Assembly (NCBI GenBank): GCA_030833185.1
Contig: JAURHQ010000005.1
Coordinates: 1-55,820, forward strand
Origin: Gammaproteobacteria bacterium
GTDB taxonomy: Bacteria; Pseudomonadota; Gammaproteobacteria; Ga0077536
Direction: 5' to 3'
DNA length: 55,820 nucleotides
Of this stretch, positions 31,848 to 40,244 are shown in pieces. Each line of letters opens with the position of its first letter. Position 1 is the stretch's first letter. The position numbers and the translations under genes are program-made. The notes under the pieces were generated by a model that was given only the letters and a program-made list of their open reading frames with translations, did not search any database and was not told the origin of the DNA.

Positions 31848-32858
31848 TCAAGCCGTATAGCGATCGCGAAGCGCCGCGCGGGCAGCTGGCGTCAAACCCA
31901 GCGCCTGCTGCAGGAAATCAGCGTCGCTGGCGTAGTGCTGGTCGATTTCTGCGAGCACGACCTCAAGGTAGGACTCGCGCGTCACCAGCAGGGGTTCCAT
32001 CAAGGCGACCACATCACGGCCCGGCCGCGCCTTGACCGCGTATTTTTCCAGCGCGCGGGGCAGTTCGGTTTGTGCCGGAAAGTAACGTCGCGACAGGGTG
32101 AAATCGTACAAGATCGTCTCACGCGGAACGCCTAGCGCCAGCAGCAGCAGGGCCGCCCCGACGCCGGTGCGCTCCTTGCCCGCTGAACAGTTCATCAACA
32201 CGCTGCCGGCCGCAGCTTGTTGGAGCACTGCGAACAGACGTGCGTAATGCGGCGCCGATTCCCCAATCAGCGAGCGCATCAGTTCGTGCATGGCATCGAC
32301 CACGACCGCGGGATCGTCGGTCTGTTCAAACAGGCGATGGAAAAAGAAGCGGTCTTTCAGACCCGGCGGAATGCCCAGCGTTTCGAGCACCGGGGCGCAG
32401 GCAATGGTCGCATTTTCGGTGGCCCGCTCTTCCGCCATGCGGAAGTCACAGACGGTACGAATCTCCAGCGCGTCAAGGCGGTCCTGGTCGCCGGCGGTCA
32501 GCTTCGATAAATGCCCGGACCGAAAGAGCTTGCCCCAGCGCACGCGGCGTCCGTCGTCCGTTCGGTAACCGCCCAAATCCCTGAAGTTAACCCCGCCTGC
32601 CAGCGGGACCTGGCGTTCGGCCACCCACATCGGCGAGCCAGCGGTCGGCTCAAGGCAAAAGAAAGGGCGAAACCAGTCGGTCGGCAGGTCGACTTCGGCC
32701 CAGCCGCCGACAGCCTCAAGCGGTGAGAGATCACCCATCGCGTCTGGCGAGCGCGCCGCCCGGATACGGACTGGCTCGATTAGACAGTCGGCGTCCCAGG
32801 CAACGCGCCATCGACCTGCGCCAATCTGCTCTACCGAAATCTGTGTTATTGGGTCCAT
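31848..32858 (-). CDS. Tyrosine-protein phosphatase (Y_phosphatase3 type) with variant P-loop
   Basis: 336-residue protein of the bacterial phosphatase group related to PtpB/LipA. The NFRDLGG motif (91-97), RSGHLSKL (113-120) and the CX5R loop NCSAGKERTG (nucleophile Cys224, Arg230) are visible. Two usual residues differ: Asn223 replaces the common His before Cys, and Glu229 replaces Asp in the GKDRTG pattern. About 80 N-terminal residues form an extra domain. The ATG at 32858 has GGAG 6 bases upstream; a GTG one codon earlier is less well spaced. It opens the minus-strand operon containing the phosphohistidine-domain protein and is divergent from mlaF. Protein, phosphoinositide or small-molecule phosphatase activity are all possible. 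Confidence 0.88.
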   Translation of the reverse strand: MDPITQISVEQIGAGRWRVAWDADCLIEPVRIRAARSPDAMGDLSPLEAVGGWAEVDLPTDWFRPFFCLEPTAGSPMWVAERQVPLAGGVNFRDLGGYRTDDGRRVRWGKLFRSGHLSKLTAGDQDRLDALEIRTVCDFRMAEERATENATIACAPVLETLGIPPGLKDRFFFHRLFEQTDDPAVVVDAMHELMRSLIGESAPHYARLFAVLQQAAAGSVLMNCSAGKERTGVGAALLLLALGVPRETILYDFTLSRRYFPAQTELPRALEKYAVKARPGRDVVALMEPLLVTRESYLEVVLAEIDQHYASDADFLQQALGLTPAARAALRDRYTA

Positions 32859-33004
32859 CACAAGCTCCGCGAGTCCCCGCCCCGTTGGCGGCCGGGCGCA
32901 TACGGTGGCGTATTTGTGGCGCGGACGCTAGACGTAAGACCCGCTTTGGAGACGTCGATTGCAGGTTTCGGCGATGACGGTTCGGCACTACACTGCGGGC
33001 GACC

Positions 33005-33826
33005 ATGAACACCCCTGCGCCGGCTTCCCAACCCATCGTTCGCATTCGCGATCTGCATTTCCGACGGGGTGCGCGCGCGATTTTCAACGGCGTGAACCTG
33101 GAAATCCCGCGGGGCAAGGTCACCGCCATTCTGGGCCCCAGCGGCACCGGCAAAACGACCCTCCTGCGTCTGATTGGGGCCCAAATCGCGCCCACCAGCG
33201 GTACGGTCGAAGTCGACGGGGTGAACGTGCAGTCGCTGGCGGTCAAGCCGCTTTATGAGCTCCGGAAACGCATGGGCATGCTGTTTCAGAGCGGTGCCCT
33301 GCTGACTGACCTGACCGTCTTTGAAAACGTGGCGTTTCCGCTCCGCGAACATACCGACCTGCCGGCCTCGCTTTTGCGCAGTCTGGTGTTGATGAAGCTG
33401 GAAATGGTGGGCTTGCGCGGGGCGCGCGACCTCTATCCCCGGGAACTATCCGGCGGGATGGCGCGCCGGGCAGCGCTGGCGCGTGCGATCGCACTTGATC
33501 CATCGATGATTCTCTACGATGAGCCGTTTTCCGGGCAGGACCCGATCTCGATGGGCATCCTGGTCCGCCTCATCCGCGAGCTGAACGACGCGCTGGGCCT
33601 GACCAGCGTGCTCGTCTCCCACGACGTCGCGGAAACCAGTTCAATCGCGGACTACCTGTTCATTCTTGCCGGCGCGACGATCGTCGGAGCCGGCACACCG
33701 GCGGAGTTGCGCGAGTCGGATTCGCCGATCATCCGCCAGTTCATGGGTGGCCTGCCGGACGGCCCGGTGCCCTTCCACTTCCCGGCACCGCCCTTGCTCG
33801 ACGACCTGCTGGACGCCGGCCCGTGA
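33005..33826 (+). CDS. mlaF: Phospholipid transport ABC ATP-binding protein MlaF
   Basis: 273-residue ATPase of the Mla pathway, which moves phospholipids between outer and inner membrane to keep outer-membrane asymmetry. Walker [10 protein letters not shown] (about 44-52), the signature [14 protein letters not shown] (about 147-160) with the Met typical of MCE-system ATPases, Walker B ([13 protein letters not shown], about 168-180) and the H-loop (LVSHD) are visible. It is the first gene of mlaFEDCB; its stop overlaps the GTG start of mlaE by 4 bases. The C-terminal extension (about 240-273) is Pro-rich. Promoter elements lie in the 146-base region shared with the phosphatase operon. Confidence 0.95.
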   Translation: MNTPAPASQPIVRIRDLHFRRGARAIFNGVNLEIPRGKVTAILGPSGTGKTTLLRLIGAQIAPTSGTVEVDGVNVQSLAVKPLYELRKRMGMLFQSGALLTDLTVFENVAFPLREHTDLPASLLRSLVLMKLEMVGLRGARDLYPRELSGGMARRAALARAIALDPSMILYDEPFSGQDPISMGILVRLIRELNDALGLTSVLVSHDVAETSSIADYLFILAGATIVGAGTPAELRESDSPIIRQFMGGLPDGPVPFHFPAPPLLDDLLDAGP

Positions 33827-34602
33827 TCGAGTTGCTGGCCAAGCTCGGACGGGCAAGTCTCGGCGTCTTCGAACGCCTCGGACGCGGCCACCTGTTTCTG
33901 CTGGCGGTGCTCGGGCGCCTGCCAGGGCTAGCCCTGCGACCGCGACTGCTGTTGCAGCAAATGTGGTCGGTCGGCGTGCAATCGCTGCTGATTATTGTGG
34001 TTTCCGGCAGCTTTGTGGGGATGGTGCTCGGCCTGCAGGGCTACAACACGCTGGTGACCTTCGGCGCCGAAGAATCTTTGGGCGTGGTGGTCGCCAAGTC
34101 GCTGCTGCGCGAGCTCGGCCCGGTTATCGCGGCCCTCCTGTTCGCCGGTCGCGCGGGTTCCGCGCTCACCGCTGAGATCGGCTTCATGAAAGCGACCGAG
34201 CAACTGAGCGCGATGGAAATGATGGCTGTCGACCCGCTGGGCCGGGTGGTCGCGCCGCGCTTCGTGGCGGGCCTGCTGTCGATGCCACTGCTGGCTGCCA
34301 TCTTCACCGCCATCGGCGTGCTGGGCGGTTACTTCTGCGGCGTCGGCCTGCTTGGTGTAGACGAGGGTGCGTTCTGGTCGCAAATGCAGGCCAAGGTCAC
34401 GCTGGTGCAGGACGTGGTAAACGGCGTGGTGATCAAGAGTCTCGCTTTTGGTCTGGTGGTGAGCTGGATCGCCGTCTTCGAGGGCTACGACGCAGTGCCG
34501 ACCTCAGAGGGCGTCAGCGCGGCGACAACGCGCACGGTGGTACATTCATCGCTCGCCATCCTCGGACTCGACTTTGTGCTCACCGGTTTGATGTTTAACT
34601 GA
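33823..34602 (+). CDS. mlaE: Phospholipid transport permease MlaE
   Basis: 259-residue inner-membrane permease of the Mla system. It has the MlaE-family helices ([63 protein letters not shown] and a C-terminal [10 protein letters not shown]). The [13 protein letters not shown] segment is a family hallmark that contacts the MlaF ATPase. It starts with GTG at 33823, overlapping the mlaF stop, and is followed by mlaD after 7 bases. A length of about 260 is normal. Confidence 0.95.
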   Translation: MIELLAKLGRASLGVFERLGRGHLFLLAVLGRLPGLALRPRLLLQQMWSVGVQSLLIIVVSGSFVGMVLGLQGYNTLVTFGAEESLGVVVAKSLLRELGPVIAALLFAGRAGSALTAEIGFMKATEQLSAMEMMAVDPLGRVVAPRFVAGLLSMPLLAAIFTAIGVLGGYFCGVGLLGVDEGAFWSQMQAKVTLVQDVVNGVVIKSLAFGLVVSWIAVFEGYDAVPTSEGVSAATTRTVVHSSLAILGLDFVLTGLMFN

Positions 34603-34609
34603 GGACGCC

Positions 34610-35089
34610 ATGAAAGACCCTCGCCTGATTGAAATTTCCGTCGGCGCATTTGTTGCGCTGGGGCTGGCCGCCCTGCTGATGCTGGCCATGAAAGTGGCCA
34701 ATCTGGCCGAGTTTTCTGCCCCTCAGGGTTACGAAGTCCGCGCCTATTTCGACAACATCGGCGGCCTGCAGGTACGTTCGCCGGTGAAAATGGGCGGCGT
34801 CGTGGTTGGACGAGTCACCGCAATCAGCTACGACTCCGAGCGCTATCAGGCCAAGGTGACGCTCCGCATCGAACGGGGTTATGACCACATCCCGAACGAC
34901 ACCGCCGCCAACATCTACACCGCAGGGCTGCTGGGCGAACAGTACGTGGGACTCGAAGCCGGCGGCGAAGAAAATTACCTGAGGGAGAACAGCGAAATCA
35001 CCATTACGCAATCGGCGGTGGTGCTTGAAAAGGCCATGCAGGAGTTTCTTTACAACAAGACCGCCAAATCGAGCGGGCCGAAATCGTGA
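34610..35089 (+). CDS. mlaD: MCE-domain substrate-binding protein MlaD
   Basis: 159-residue protein with one N-terminal transmembrane helix (about 9-29) and a single periplasmic MCE domain (about 38-120: YEVRAYFDNIGGLQVRSPVKMGGVVVGRV, then the LLGEQYVGLEAGG strand). MlaD forms a hexameric ring that guides phospholipid into the MlaFE core. A length of about 160 is slightly short but within the usual range for proteobacterial MlaD. Its TGA overlaps the GTG start of mlaC. Confidence 0.95.
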   Translation: MKDPRLIEISVGAFVALGLAALLMLAMKVANLAEFSAPQGYEVRAYFDNIGGLQVRSPVKMGGVVVGRVTAISYDSERYQAKVTLRIERGYDHIPNDTAANIYTAGLLGEQYVGLEAGGEENYLRENSEITITQSAVVLEKAMQEFLYNKTAKSSGPKS

Positions 35090-35703
35090 GGCTCTGGCTG
35101 CTGGCAGCCGCACTGTTTGGCGTGCTGGGGGGTGAGCCTGCCGCCGCTGAAGCGCAATCGCCGGCACAACTGCTGGTCGAGACCACCAGCACGCAGGTGC
35201 TCACCGAGCTCCGGGCCGAAAGCGCCGCCATTTCCAACAACCCCGCCCTGCTCGATACGATCGCGCAGAAAGCTGTGCTGCCTCATTTTGACTTCGAGCG
35301 CATGTCGCAGCGCGTGCTCGGACAGCATTGGCGCAAGGCGACTCCCGAGCAGCGCGGGCGCTTCATGGCCGAATTCACCACCCTGCTGGTCCGCACTTAT
35401 GCCACCGCCGTTTTTGAATATCGGGAATCGGAAGTGCGGTTCATGCCGGCGCGCGAGCTAGGTGACAAAATTCAGCGCATTCGAAGTCTGGTCGACCGTC
35501 GCGACGGGCGCGCGCCCCTGCAGGTCGACTATGACGTCTTCGAGCGTGCGGATGGCTGGAAGGTGATGGATGTGGCGATCAACGGCATCAGTCTGGTGGT
35601 GAGTTATCGCAGCGGGTTTAACACCGACGTGGCTAAACTCGGCATGGATGGACTGATCGACCAGATTGCCCAACACAACGCGGCCAGAGCGGCCCTTCAG
35701 TAG
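35086..35703 (+). CDS. mlaC: Periplasmic phospholipid-binding protein MlaC
   Basis: 205-residue periplasmic carrier of the Mla pathway. A GTG start is followed by a Sec signal peptide (LWLLAAALFGVLGG, cleavage probably after AAAEA, near 22). The VLPHFDFERMSQRVLGQHWRKATPEQRGRF and VRTYATAVFEY segments are typical of the MlaC fold, which holds phospholipid tails inside. It starts inside the mlaD stop codon and ends 3 bases before the mlaB start. The length is normal. Confidence 0.93.
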   Translation: MRLWLLAAALFGVLGGEPAAAEAQSPAQLLVETTSTQVLTELRAESAAISNNPALLDTIAQKAVLPHFDFERMSQRVLGQHWRKATPEQRGRFMAEFTTLLVRTYATAVFEYRESEVRFMPARELGDKIQRIRSLVDRRDGRAPLQVDYDVFERADGWKVMDVAINGISLVVSYRSGFNTDVAKLGMDGLIDQIAQHNAARAALQ

Positions 35704-35706
35704 CGT

Positions 35707-36039
35707 TTGCGCTTGGCCACGCCCTCGCTCATCGCGGTATTGCCCCGCCCGGACGGCGGTCTTGCGCTGGAAGGCGCGCTGTCTTTTTCGACCGTCACCG
35801 CCGCGCTGGCCGCGCTTCAGCCGCATTTGACCGGTGGTGCGCGCTATCTGGACTTGTCCGGCGTAGACCACGCGGACAGCGCCGGACTCGCCTTGCTGGT
35901 GGAGTGCGCGAAAACCGCTCGCCAACGCGGGTACACGCTTCGCTTTGAAAAACTGCCGGTGCAACTCGCCGCGCTTGCTGCCGCCTGCGGGCTGACGCGA
36001 TTGCTAATCGCGGACCAAGAGGCCTCGCCTACCGGCTAG
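35707..36039 (+). CDS. mlaB: STAS-domain protein MlaB
   Basis: 110-residue cytoplasmic STAS protein that binds MlaF and stabilises the MlaFEDB complex. It has strand LALEGALSF, LDLSGVDHADSAGLALLVEC (about 53-72, with the DSAG loop and a Ser-containing anti-sigma-factor-antagonist-like motif) and a final LLIADQE strand. It starts with TTG at 35707; no ATG is available and the TTG is close behind the mlaC stop, so translational coupling is likely. Its stop shares CTAG with the convergent opgH stop. Confidence 0.88.
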   Translation: MRLATPSLIAVLPRPDGGLALEGALSFSTVTAALAALQPHLTGGARYLDLSGVDHADSAGLALLVECAKTARQRGYTLRFEKLPVQLAALAAACGLTRLLIADQEASPTG

Positions 36040-38504
36040 TGGTGAAAACCACCGAGCCTGCGACGTAAATCGCGAATCGCCACCGGATCGGTCAACGCCG
36101 CAGCCTGAAGCCGACGGTCGAAACGAGCGGCCAATTCCTCCGGCTTGCGCGCCACCGAGGCGCGGTAGCGGGCTAGAATCATGGCATCCGACAGTTCTGA
36201 AGCCCCCGGATGCTGCGCCAGTAAAGCGAGATGAAGGCTGCCGGCGGGCAGGTCGTGGGTAACGCGTGCCAGCCCACTGCCGGCGAGCAAGGCTTCGCTG
36301 GCCGGCGGCTCGTTAAGCAGCGGCAACGGGGAAGCCTCTTCGGGAATGATGAACAAGCCGCGCTCGCGCGCCTTCAGTCCTACCGCCAAACGTGCCCCCA
36401 GCCAGGAAACTGGCGCGGCAATCAGCATGCCGAGCAGCGCCGGCATCATCCAGGCGAGCAGCGCGGGGTATACCGTCCAGGCCGCCACGCCCAAGGTGAC
36501 GCCTGCCACCATGTGCGCGCGGTGCCGATGCCAGCATTCGGCGAACGGCATCCCACGGTCGTCGCGCGTCTGGGTTTTCCAGCCGCTATCCCGTCCTACC
36601 AGCACGTCAAAAACGAACTGGCTTTGGAGCAGCATCTGCACGGGTGCGATCAGCGCTGAAAAAAGCGTTTCGGCCATTACGCTTATCAGGGCGCGGCGGC
36701 GCCCCCCGAAGCCTGCGACGGCATCCGGGTTTACAGCCACCGCGATCCAACCAAAGAACTTGGGCGCGAGGAGCACCAGCATGGTGACGCCAAACAGCCG
36801 CGCCGCGAGTTCGGGGTTGATGACTTGCCAGACCGGGTAAGGGGTGCGATCCGGAAAAAAATACACCGGCAACTGCAGGCTCCCCTGAAGCGCCGCAAAG
36901 ATGCCGACCAACAAGAACAGAAACCACAGGGGAGAGGCCAGATAGGACATGATTCCGGAGAGCAGGTGAAAACGGCTCAGGGGATGCAGACCGGCGGTGC
37001 CTAAAAGCGCCATGTGCTGCAGATTGCCCTGACACCAGCGACGGTCACGCATCGCGTGATCCAGCAGCGAGGGTGGCGATTCCTCGTAACTGCCGCCAAG
37101 TTCGGTCAGTAGATGGGAGCGCCAACCGGCGCGCCGCATTAGCGCCGCCTCGACGAAATCGTGGCTGAGAATATGCCCGCCGAACGGGGCCTTACCGGGC
37201 AGCACCGGCATCCCCGCGCAGGATGCAAAGGCGGCCACGCGAATAATGGCGTTATGTCCCCAGTAGTTGCTGTCCCCGCCGTACCAGAACCCGAAGCCGC
37301 GCGCGAGCACCGGACCGTACATCGCCGCCGCGAACTGCTGGGCACGCGCAAACAGCGTATTGCGGTTTACCAGTCTGGGGACTGTTTGCAGGATGCCCAC
37401 ATCGGGATTGGTGGCCATCTGCCGGGCCAGCGTTAGCACCGTCTCGGCGCTCATTACGCTGTCGGCATCCAGCACAAGCATGTTTTCGTACCGTGCGCCC
37501 CAGCGTTCACAGAAGTCCGCAATATTGCCGGCCTTGCGGCCGGTATTCTCAAAACGTCGGCGATAAAACAGACGCCCGGTCGCCCCCAGGCGCCGCCGGC
37601 ACGCATCCCAGGCGAGTTCTTCGGCGACCCAGCAGTCGGGGTCGGTGGTGTCGCTCAGAATGAAAAACTCGAAGTGCTCCAGCGCGCCAGCGGCCGCCAG
37701 ACCCAGATAGATCTTCTCAATGGCCGCGAGCACCCGCAGCGGGTCTTCGTTATAGGTCGGCATCAGCACCGCCGTTCGCTCGGTCAAGGGCGCAGAAGCG
37801 GGCAACCCGGGCTTTAGCCCCGGCAAGGGGGATGGGCGCAATCCGCTCCACAGGCCTGCCAATGCACTGCAGAAGGTCAGCGCAATCCACACGAAATTGG
37901 CCGCAAACAACACCATCAGCAGCACTTCGATCGCGCTGATCCCGCCCGGGGAGAAGACTCGCCCCATTTCCAGCGTGGCCAACGCCGTGCCGAATGCGGT
38001 GCCGCCCAGCACTGCAAAGCGCCGGCGCAACAAGACGTCGGGCGTGGTTGATTCGACCGCTGCGGCCGGGGCGGTCCCCAACGACTGCGCGGGCATGGCA
38101 AGCCGCGCCTCCGGCGGGGTCGCGACCGGCAGGGCGTCCAAAAAAGCGGTGAGCAGCGCCGGTGGCGGATCGGCAGCCAGCAAGGCGTCGGGCCAGTCGC
38201 GTCCCGGCTGGATGGCCAGCAGGGCCGCGCGCCGGGTGTAGACATCGGGCGTCGGCCCGGACCGGCATTGCTTGACGACGTTCAGGGTCCAGCGATCGAG
38301 CCGGCGACGCAGGTGCCGAAGCGCGAGTTCGGGCCCAGCGCCGGCTGGCAGTCGCTCACTGAGATGCCGGATCAAGGCTTTGCCGGCCGCATCGTCCGTA
38401 TAGCCCAGACTGGCAAGGTAGTGCTGAAGAATGCGTTCGACGGCTGCCCGCAGGGGCGGTGCCGTAACCCGGCTTACCGCTTCCTCGGTGGTCAGGACCG
38501 CCAT
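36036..38504 (-). CDS. opgH: Glucans biosynthesis glucosyltransferase OpgH (MdoH)
   Basis: 822-residue inner-membrane GT2-family enzyme that builds the linear beta-1,2 glucan backbone of osmoregulated periplasmic glucans from UDP-glucose. N-terminal TM helices begin near 160, the glycosyltransferase domain has LVLDADSVMS (near 345) and the processive motif DRRWCQGN (near 488), and further TM helices follow to the C-terminus. E. coli OpgH has 847 residues, so the length is normal. The ATG at 38504 is 7 bases after the opgG stop; a longer form would run into opgG. It forms an operon with opgG, in the order G then H as in enterobacteria. Confidence 0.95.
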   Translation of the reverse strand: MAVLTTEEAVSRVTAPPLRAAVERILQHYLASLGYTDDAAGKALIRHLSERLPAGAGPELALRHLRRRLDRWTLNVVKQCRSGPTPDVYTRRAALLAIQPGRDWPDALLAADPPPALLTAFLDALPVATPPEARLAMPAQSLGTAPAAAVESTTPDVLLRRRFAVLGGTAFGTALATLEMGRVFSPGGISAIEVLLMVLFAANFVWIALTFCSALAGLWSGLRPSPLPGLKPGLPASAPLTERTAVLMPTYNEDPLRVLAAIEKIYLGLAAAGALEHFEFFILSDTTDPDCWVAEELAWDACRRRLGATGRLFYRRRFENTGRKAGNIADFCERWGARYENMLVLDADSVMSAETVLTLARQMATNPDVGILQTVPRLVNRNTLFARAQQFAAAMYGPVLARGFGFWYGGDSNYWGHNAIIRVAAFASCAGMPVLPGKAPFGGHILSHDFVEAALMRRAGWRSHLLTELGGSYEESPPSLLDHAMRDRRWCQGNLQHMALLGTAGLHPLSRFHLLSGIMSYLASPLWFLFLLVGIFAALQGSLQLPVYFFPDRTPYPVWQVINPELAARLFGVTMLVLLAPKFFGWIAVAVNPDAVAGFGGRRRALISVMAETLFSALIAPVQMLLQSQFVFDVLVGRDSGWKTQTRDDRGMPFAECWHRHRAHMVAGVTLGVAAWTVYPALLAWMMPALLGMLIAAPVSWLGARLAVGLKARERGLFIIPEEASPLPLLNEPPASEALLAGSGLARVTHDLPAGSLHLALLAQHPGASELSDAMILARYRASVARKPEELAARFDRRLQAAALTDPVAIRDLRRRLGGFHH

Positions 38505-38511
38505 CGGACGG

Positions 38512-40059
38512 TCACTCGGTCCACTGATAGCACCAGGTTTCAGTGATGGCTTGCCCGCCGGCCTCCAGATGACAACGGAGTTCGATGGGGTCGTAGCCTT
38601 CCGGCACCAACTCGAACTGGGTGCGCCACACCTTGCTGTCGGGGACAAAGTGGGTGCTCGCGCTCGACAGGGTGCCGCGTGAAGTGAACAGTCGCGCCTC
38701 TGGCGCACGCTCTCGCCCTTGCATCGCCTCGCCCCCAAAATCGACCACAAACCGGCGCGCGGTCTCGCTACTGCCCCGCCCGATTCGGGTCTCTCCGACG
38801 GTGCCCAGTTCGCGATTTACGAACGGTAATACCTTGCCCCAGTGCAGGCGGTAGGTGGCCTGCCATTCCGAGCCTGCGGCGAGCGGGTTCTGGGGGCGCC
38901 AGAAAGCGACGATGTTGTCGTTGCTTTCCAGATCGCTGGGAATCTCCACCAGCATCACCGCGCCCGCGCCCCAATCGCCGACCGGTTCGACCCATGCGCT
39001 GGGCCGATGATCGTAGCGAGCCTCGGCATCGGAGTAGTCGTCGAACTTCCGCTTGCGTTGAAGCAGACCAAACCCTTTCGGATTGCGGTCCACGAAGTAG
39101 CTGATACGCAAGCGTTGCGGGTTGACCAGCGGCCGCCACAGCCATTCAGCGGCGCCGTTCCAGATCAGCAAACCGTCAGAATCGTGGGCCGCCGCCCGGT
39201 AGTCATCGACTCCCTGACGGTCGTTGGCGCCAAAGAAAAACATGCTCGTCAGCGGGCCGATGCCGACGGTATCGACCTTGACTCGCATGTACAGCGCGAG
39301 ATTGACGTCGACGATGGTGGTGTCGCCCGGCCTGACGGTAAAGGTGTAGACGCCGGTACAACTGCGGCTGTTGAGCAGCGCGTGAATGACGAGGCTGTTC
39401 GCGTCGACCGGGCGTTCAAGGTAGAACTCGGAGAAAAATGGAAATTCTTCGCCCCGTTCGGACGCGGTGCCGATCGCCAGCCCGCGTGCGGAGAGGCCAT
39501 AGCGCATGTCGCGCCCCAAGGCACGAAAATAGCTTCCACCCAGAAAAGAGACCAATTCATCCAGGTAATTCGCGCTGTTCAGCGCGTAGTGGACCCGAAA
39601 ACCGGCAAAGCCGTTGGTTTGTGCAAGTGCCCCGCTGCCCAGATTATTGGCGCCGAAGTCAAACAAGTCGGGCGAGTAGTGCAACTCGCGAGCCTTGCCC
39701 TCGGTCACGTCGAAAATCCGAACAGCGTGCTGGTAATAGTATCCAGGATGGAAGAACTGGGCGGTGAACGGCGCCTCTCCCATCCAGAGGGCATCCTGCG
39801 GGCGATAGCGGATGTCGTGGTACTGCTGTTGGGTTAGTTCGCGCAGCGCCTCGGAGGCACTGCGGCGCGGTGCCTGAAACGGCCGTGCGGCGAGTTGCCT
39901 CGCCCGGGTGCGCAAAATATCAAGTGTGAACGGTCGAGGGTCAGCAGGCGCCGGCGCGGCGCTGCCCGGCAACGCTGGCCATGCGCCGGCGAGCGCGGCC
40001 AAAGTGCCTAAAAAACGTCTACGGTTGAGGTGCTGGCTCGGCGGCAGCGAATCGGGCAT
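38512..40059 (-). CDS. opgG: Glucan biosynthesis protein OpgG/OpgD (Tat-exported)
   Basis: 515-residue periplasmic glucan-modifying protein of the OpgG/OpgD family, which together with OpgH builds and branches osmoregulated periplasmic glucans. Unlike OpgG of E. coli (Sec signal), this one has a twin-arginine signal (RRRFLG at 13-18, then LAALAGAW), the feature of OpgD. Gene order next to opgH is that of OpgG. Family segments QYHDIRYRPQDALW, NGFAGFRVHY and SRSCTGVYTF are visible. The ATG at 40059 puts the RR motif at the right depth; the open frame extends upstream to 40233 but those residues do not look like a leader. Confidence 0.92.
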   Translation of the reverse strand: MPDSLPPSQHLNRRRFLGTLAALAGAWPALPGSAAPAPADPRPFTLDILRTRARQLAARPFQAPRRSASEALRELTQQQYHDIRYRPQDALWMGEAPFTAQFFHPGYYYQHAVRIFDVTEGKARELHYSPDLFDFGANNLGSGALAQTNGFAGFRVHYALNSANYLDELVSFLGGSYFRALGRDMRYGLSARGLAIGTASERGEEFPFFSEFYLERPVDANSLVIHALLNSRSCTGVYTFTVRPGDTTIVDVNLALYMRVKVDTVGIGPLTSMFFFGANDRQGVDDYRAAAHDSDGLLIWNGAAEWLWRPLVNPQRLRISYFVDRNPKGFGLLQRKRKFDDYSDAEARYDHRPSAWVEPVGDWGAGAVMLVEIPSDLESNDNIVAFWRPQNPLAAGSEWQATYRLHWGKVLPFVNRELGTVGETRIGRGSSETARRFVVDFGGEAMQGRERAPEARLFTSRGTLSSASTHFVPDSKVWRTQFELVPEGYDPIELRCHLEAGGQAITETWCYQWTE

Positions 40060-40154
40060 GGGATGACAACAAGTCCTGCTCGGTTGAAACGACACGGTTG
40101 GGACCAAGCATAGAGTGGTCCCGTGCAAAAATCTTGCACTGCCACATAGTTGTC

Positions 40155-40186
40155 CTGAAAGTCTGAATAGCGGCTGAATTTCAGCC
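40155..40186. promoter_or_regulatory. CTGAA repeats and inverted repeat upstream of opgG
   Basis: Upstream of opgG, CTGAA occurs at 40155, 40163 and 40174 (a fourth copy at 40087 relative position 40187), and the third is part of a perfect inverted repeat, GGCTGAA (40172-40178) T TTCAGCC (40180-40186). This lies about 95-125 bases before the opgG ATG in the 185-base gap after the protease gene, so it is well placed for an operator. Function is inferred from position only. Confidence 0.35.
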
Positions 40187-40189
40187 CTG

Positions 40190-40226
40190 AAAACAGCGGG
40201 CGGGTGCCCCTGTCGGTCACCCGCCC
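40190..40226 (-). terminator. Rho-independent terminator of the periplasmic protease gene
   Basis: On the minus strand, 18 bases after the protease stop, a perfect 9-bp stem is formed by GGGCGGGTG (40198-40206) and CACCCGCCC (40218-40226) with an 11-base loop. It is followed by a short T-run (TTTT at 40190-40193). It separates the protease from the opgGH promoter region. Confidence 0.75.
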
Positions 40227-40244
40227 TCCGCATTGGCTGAGACC

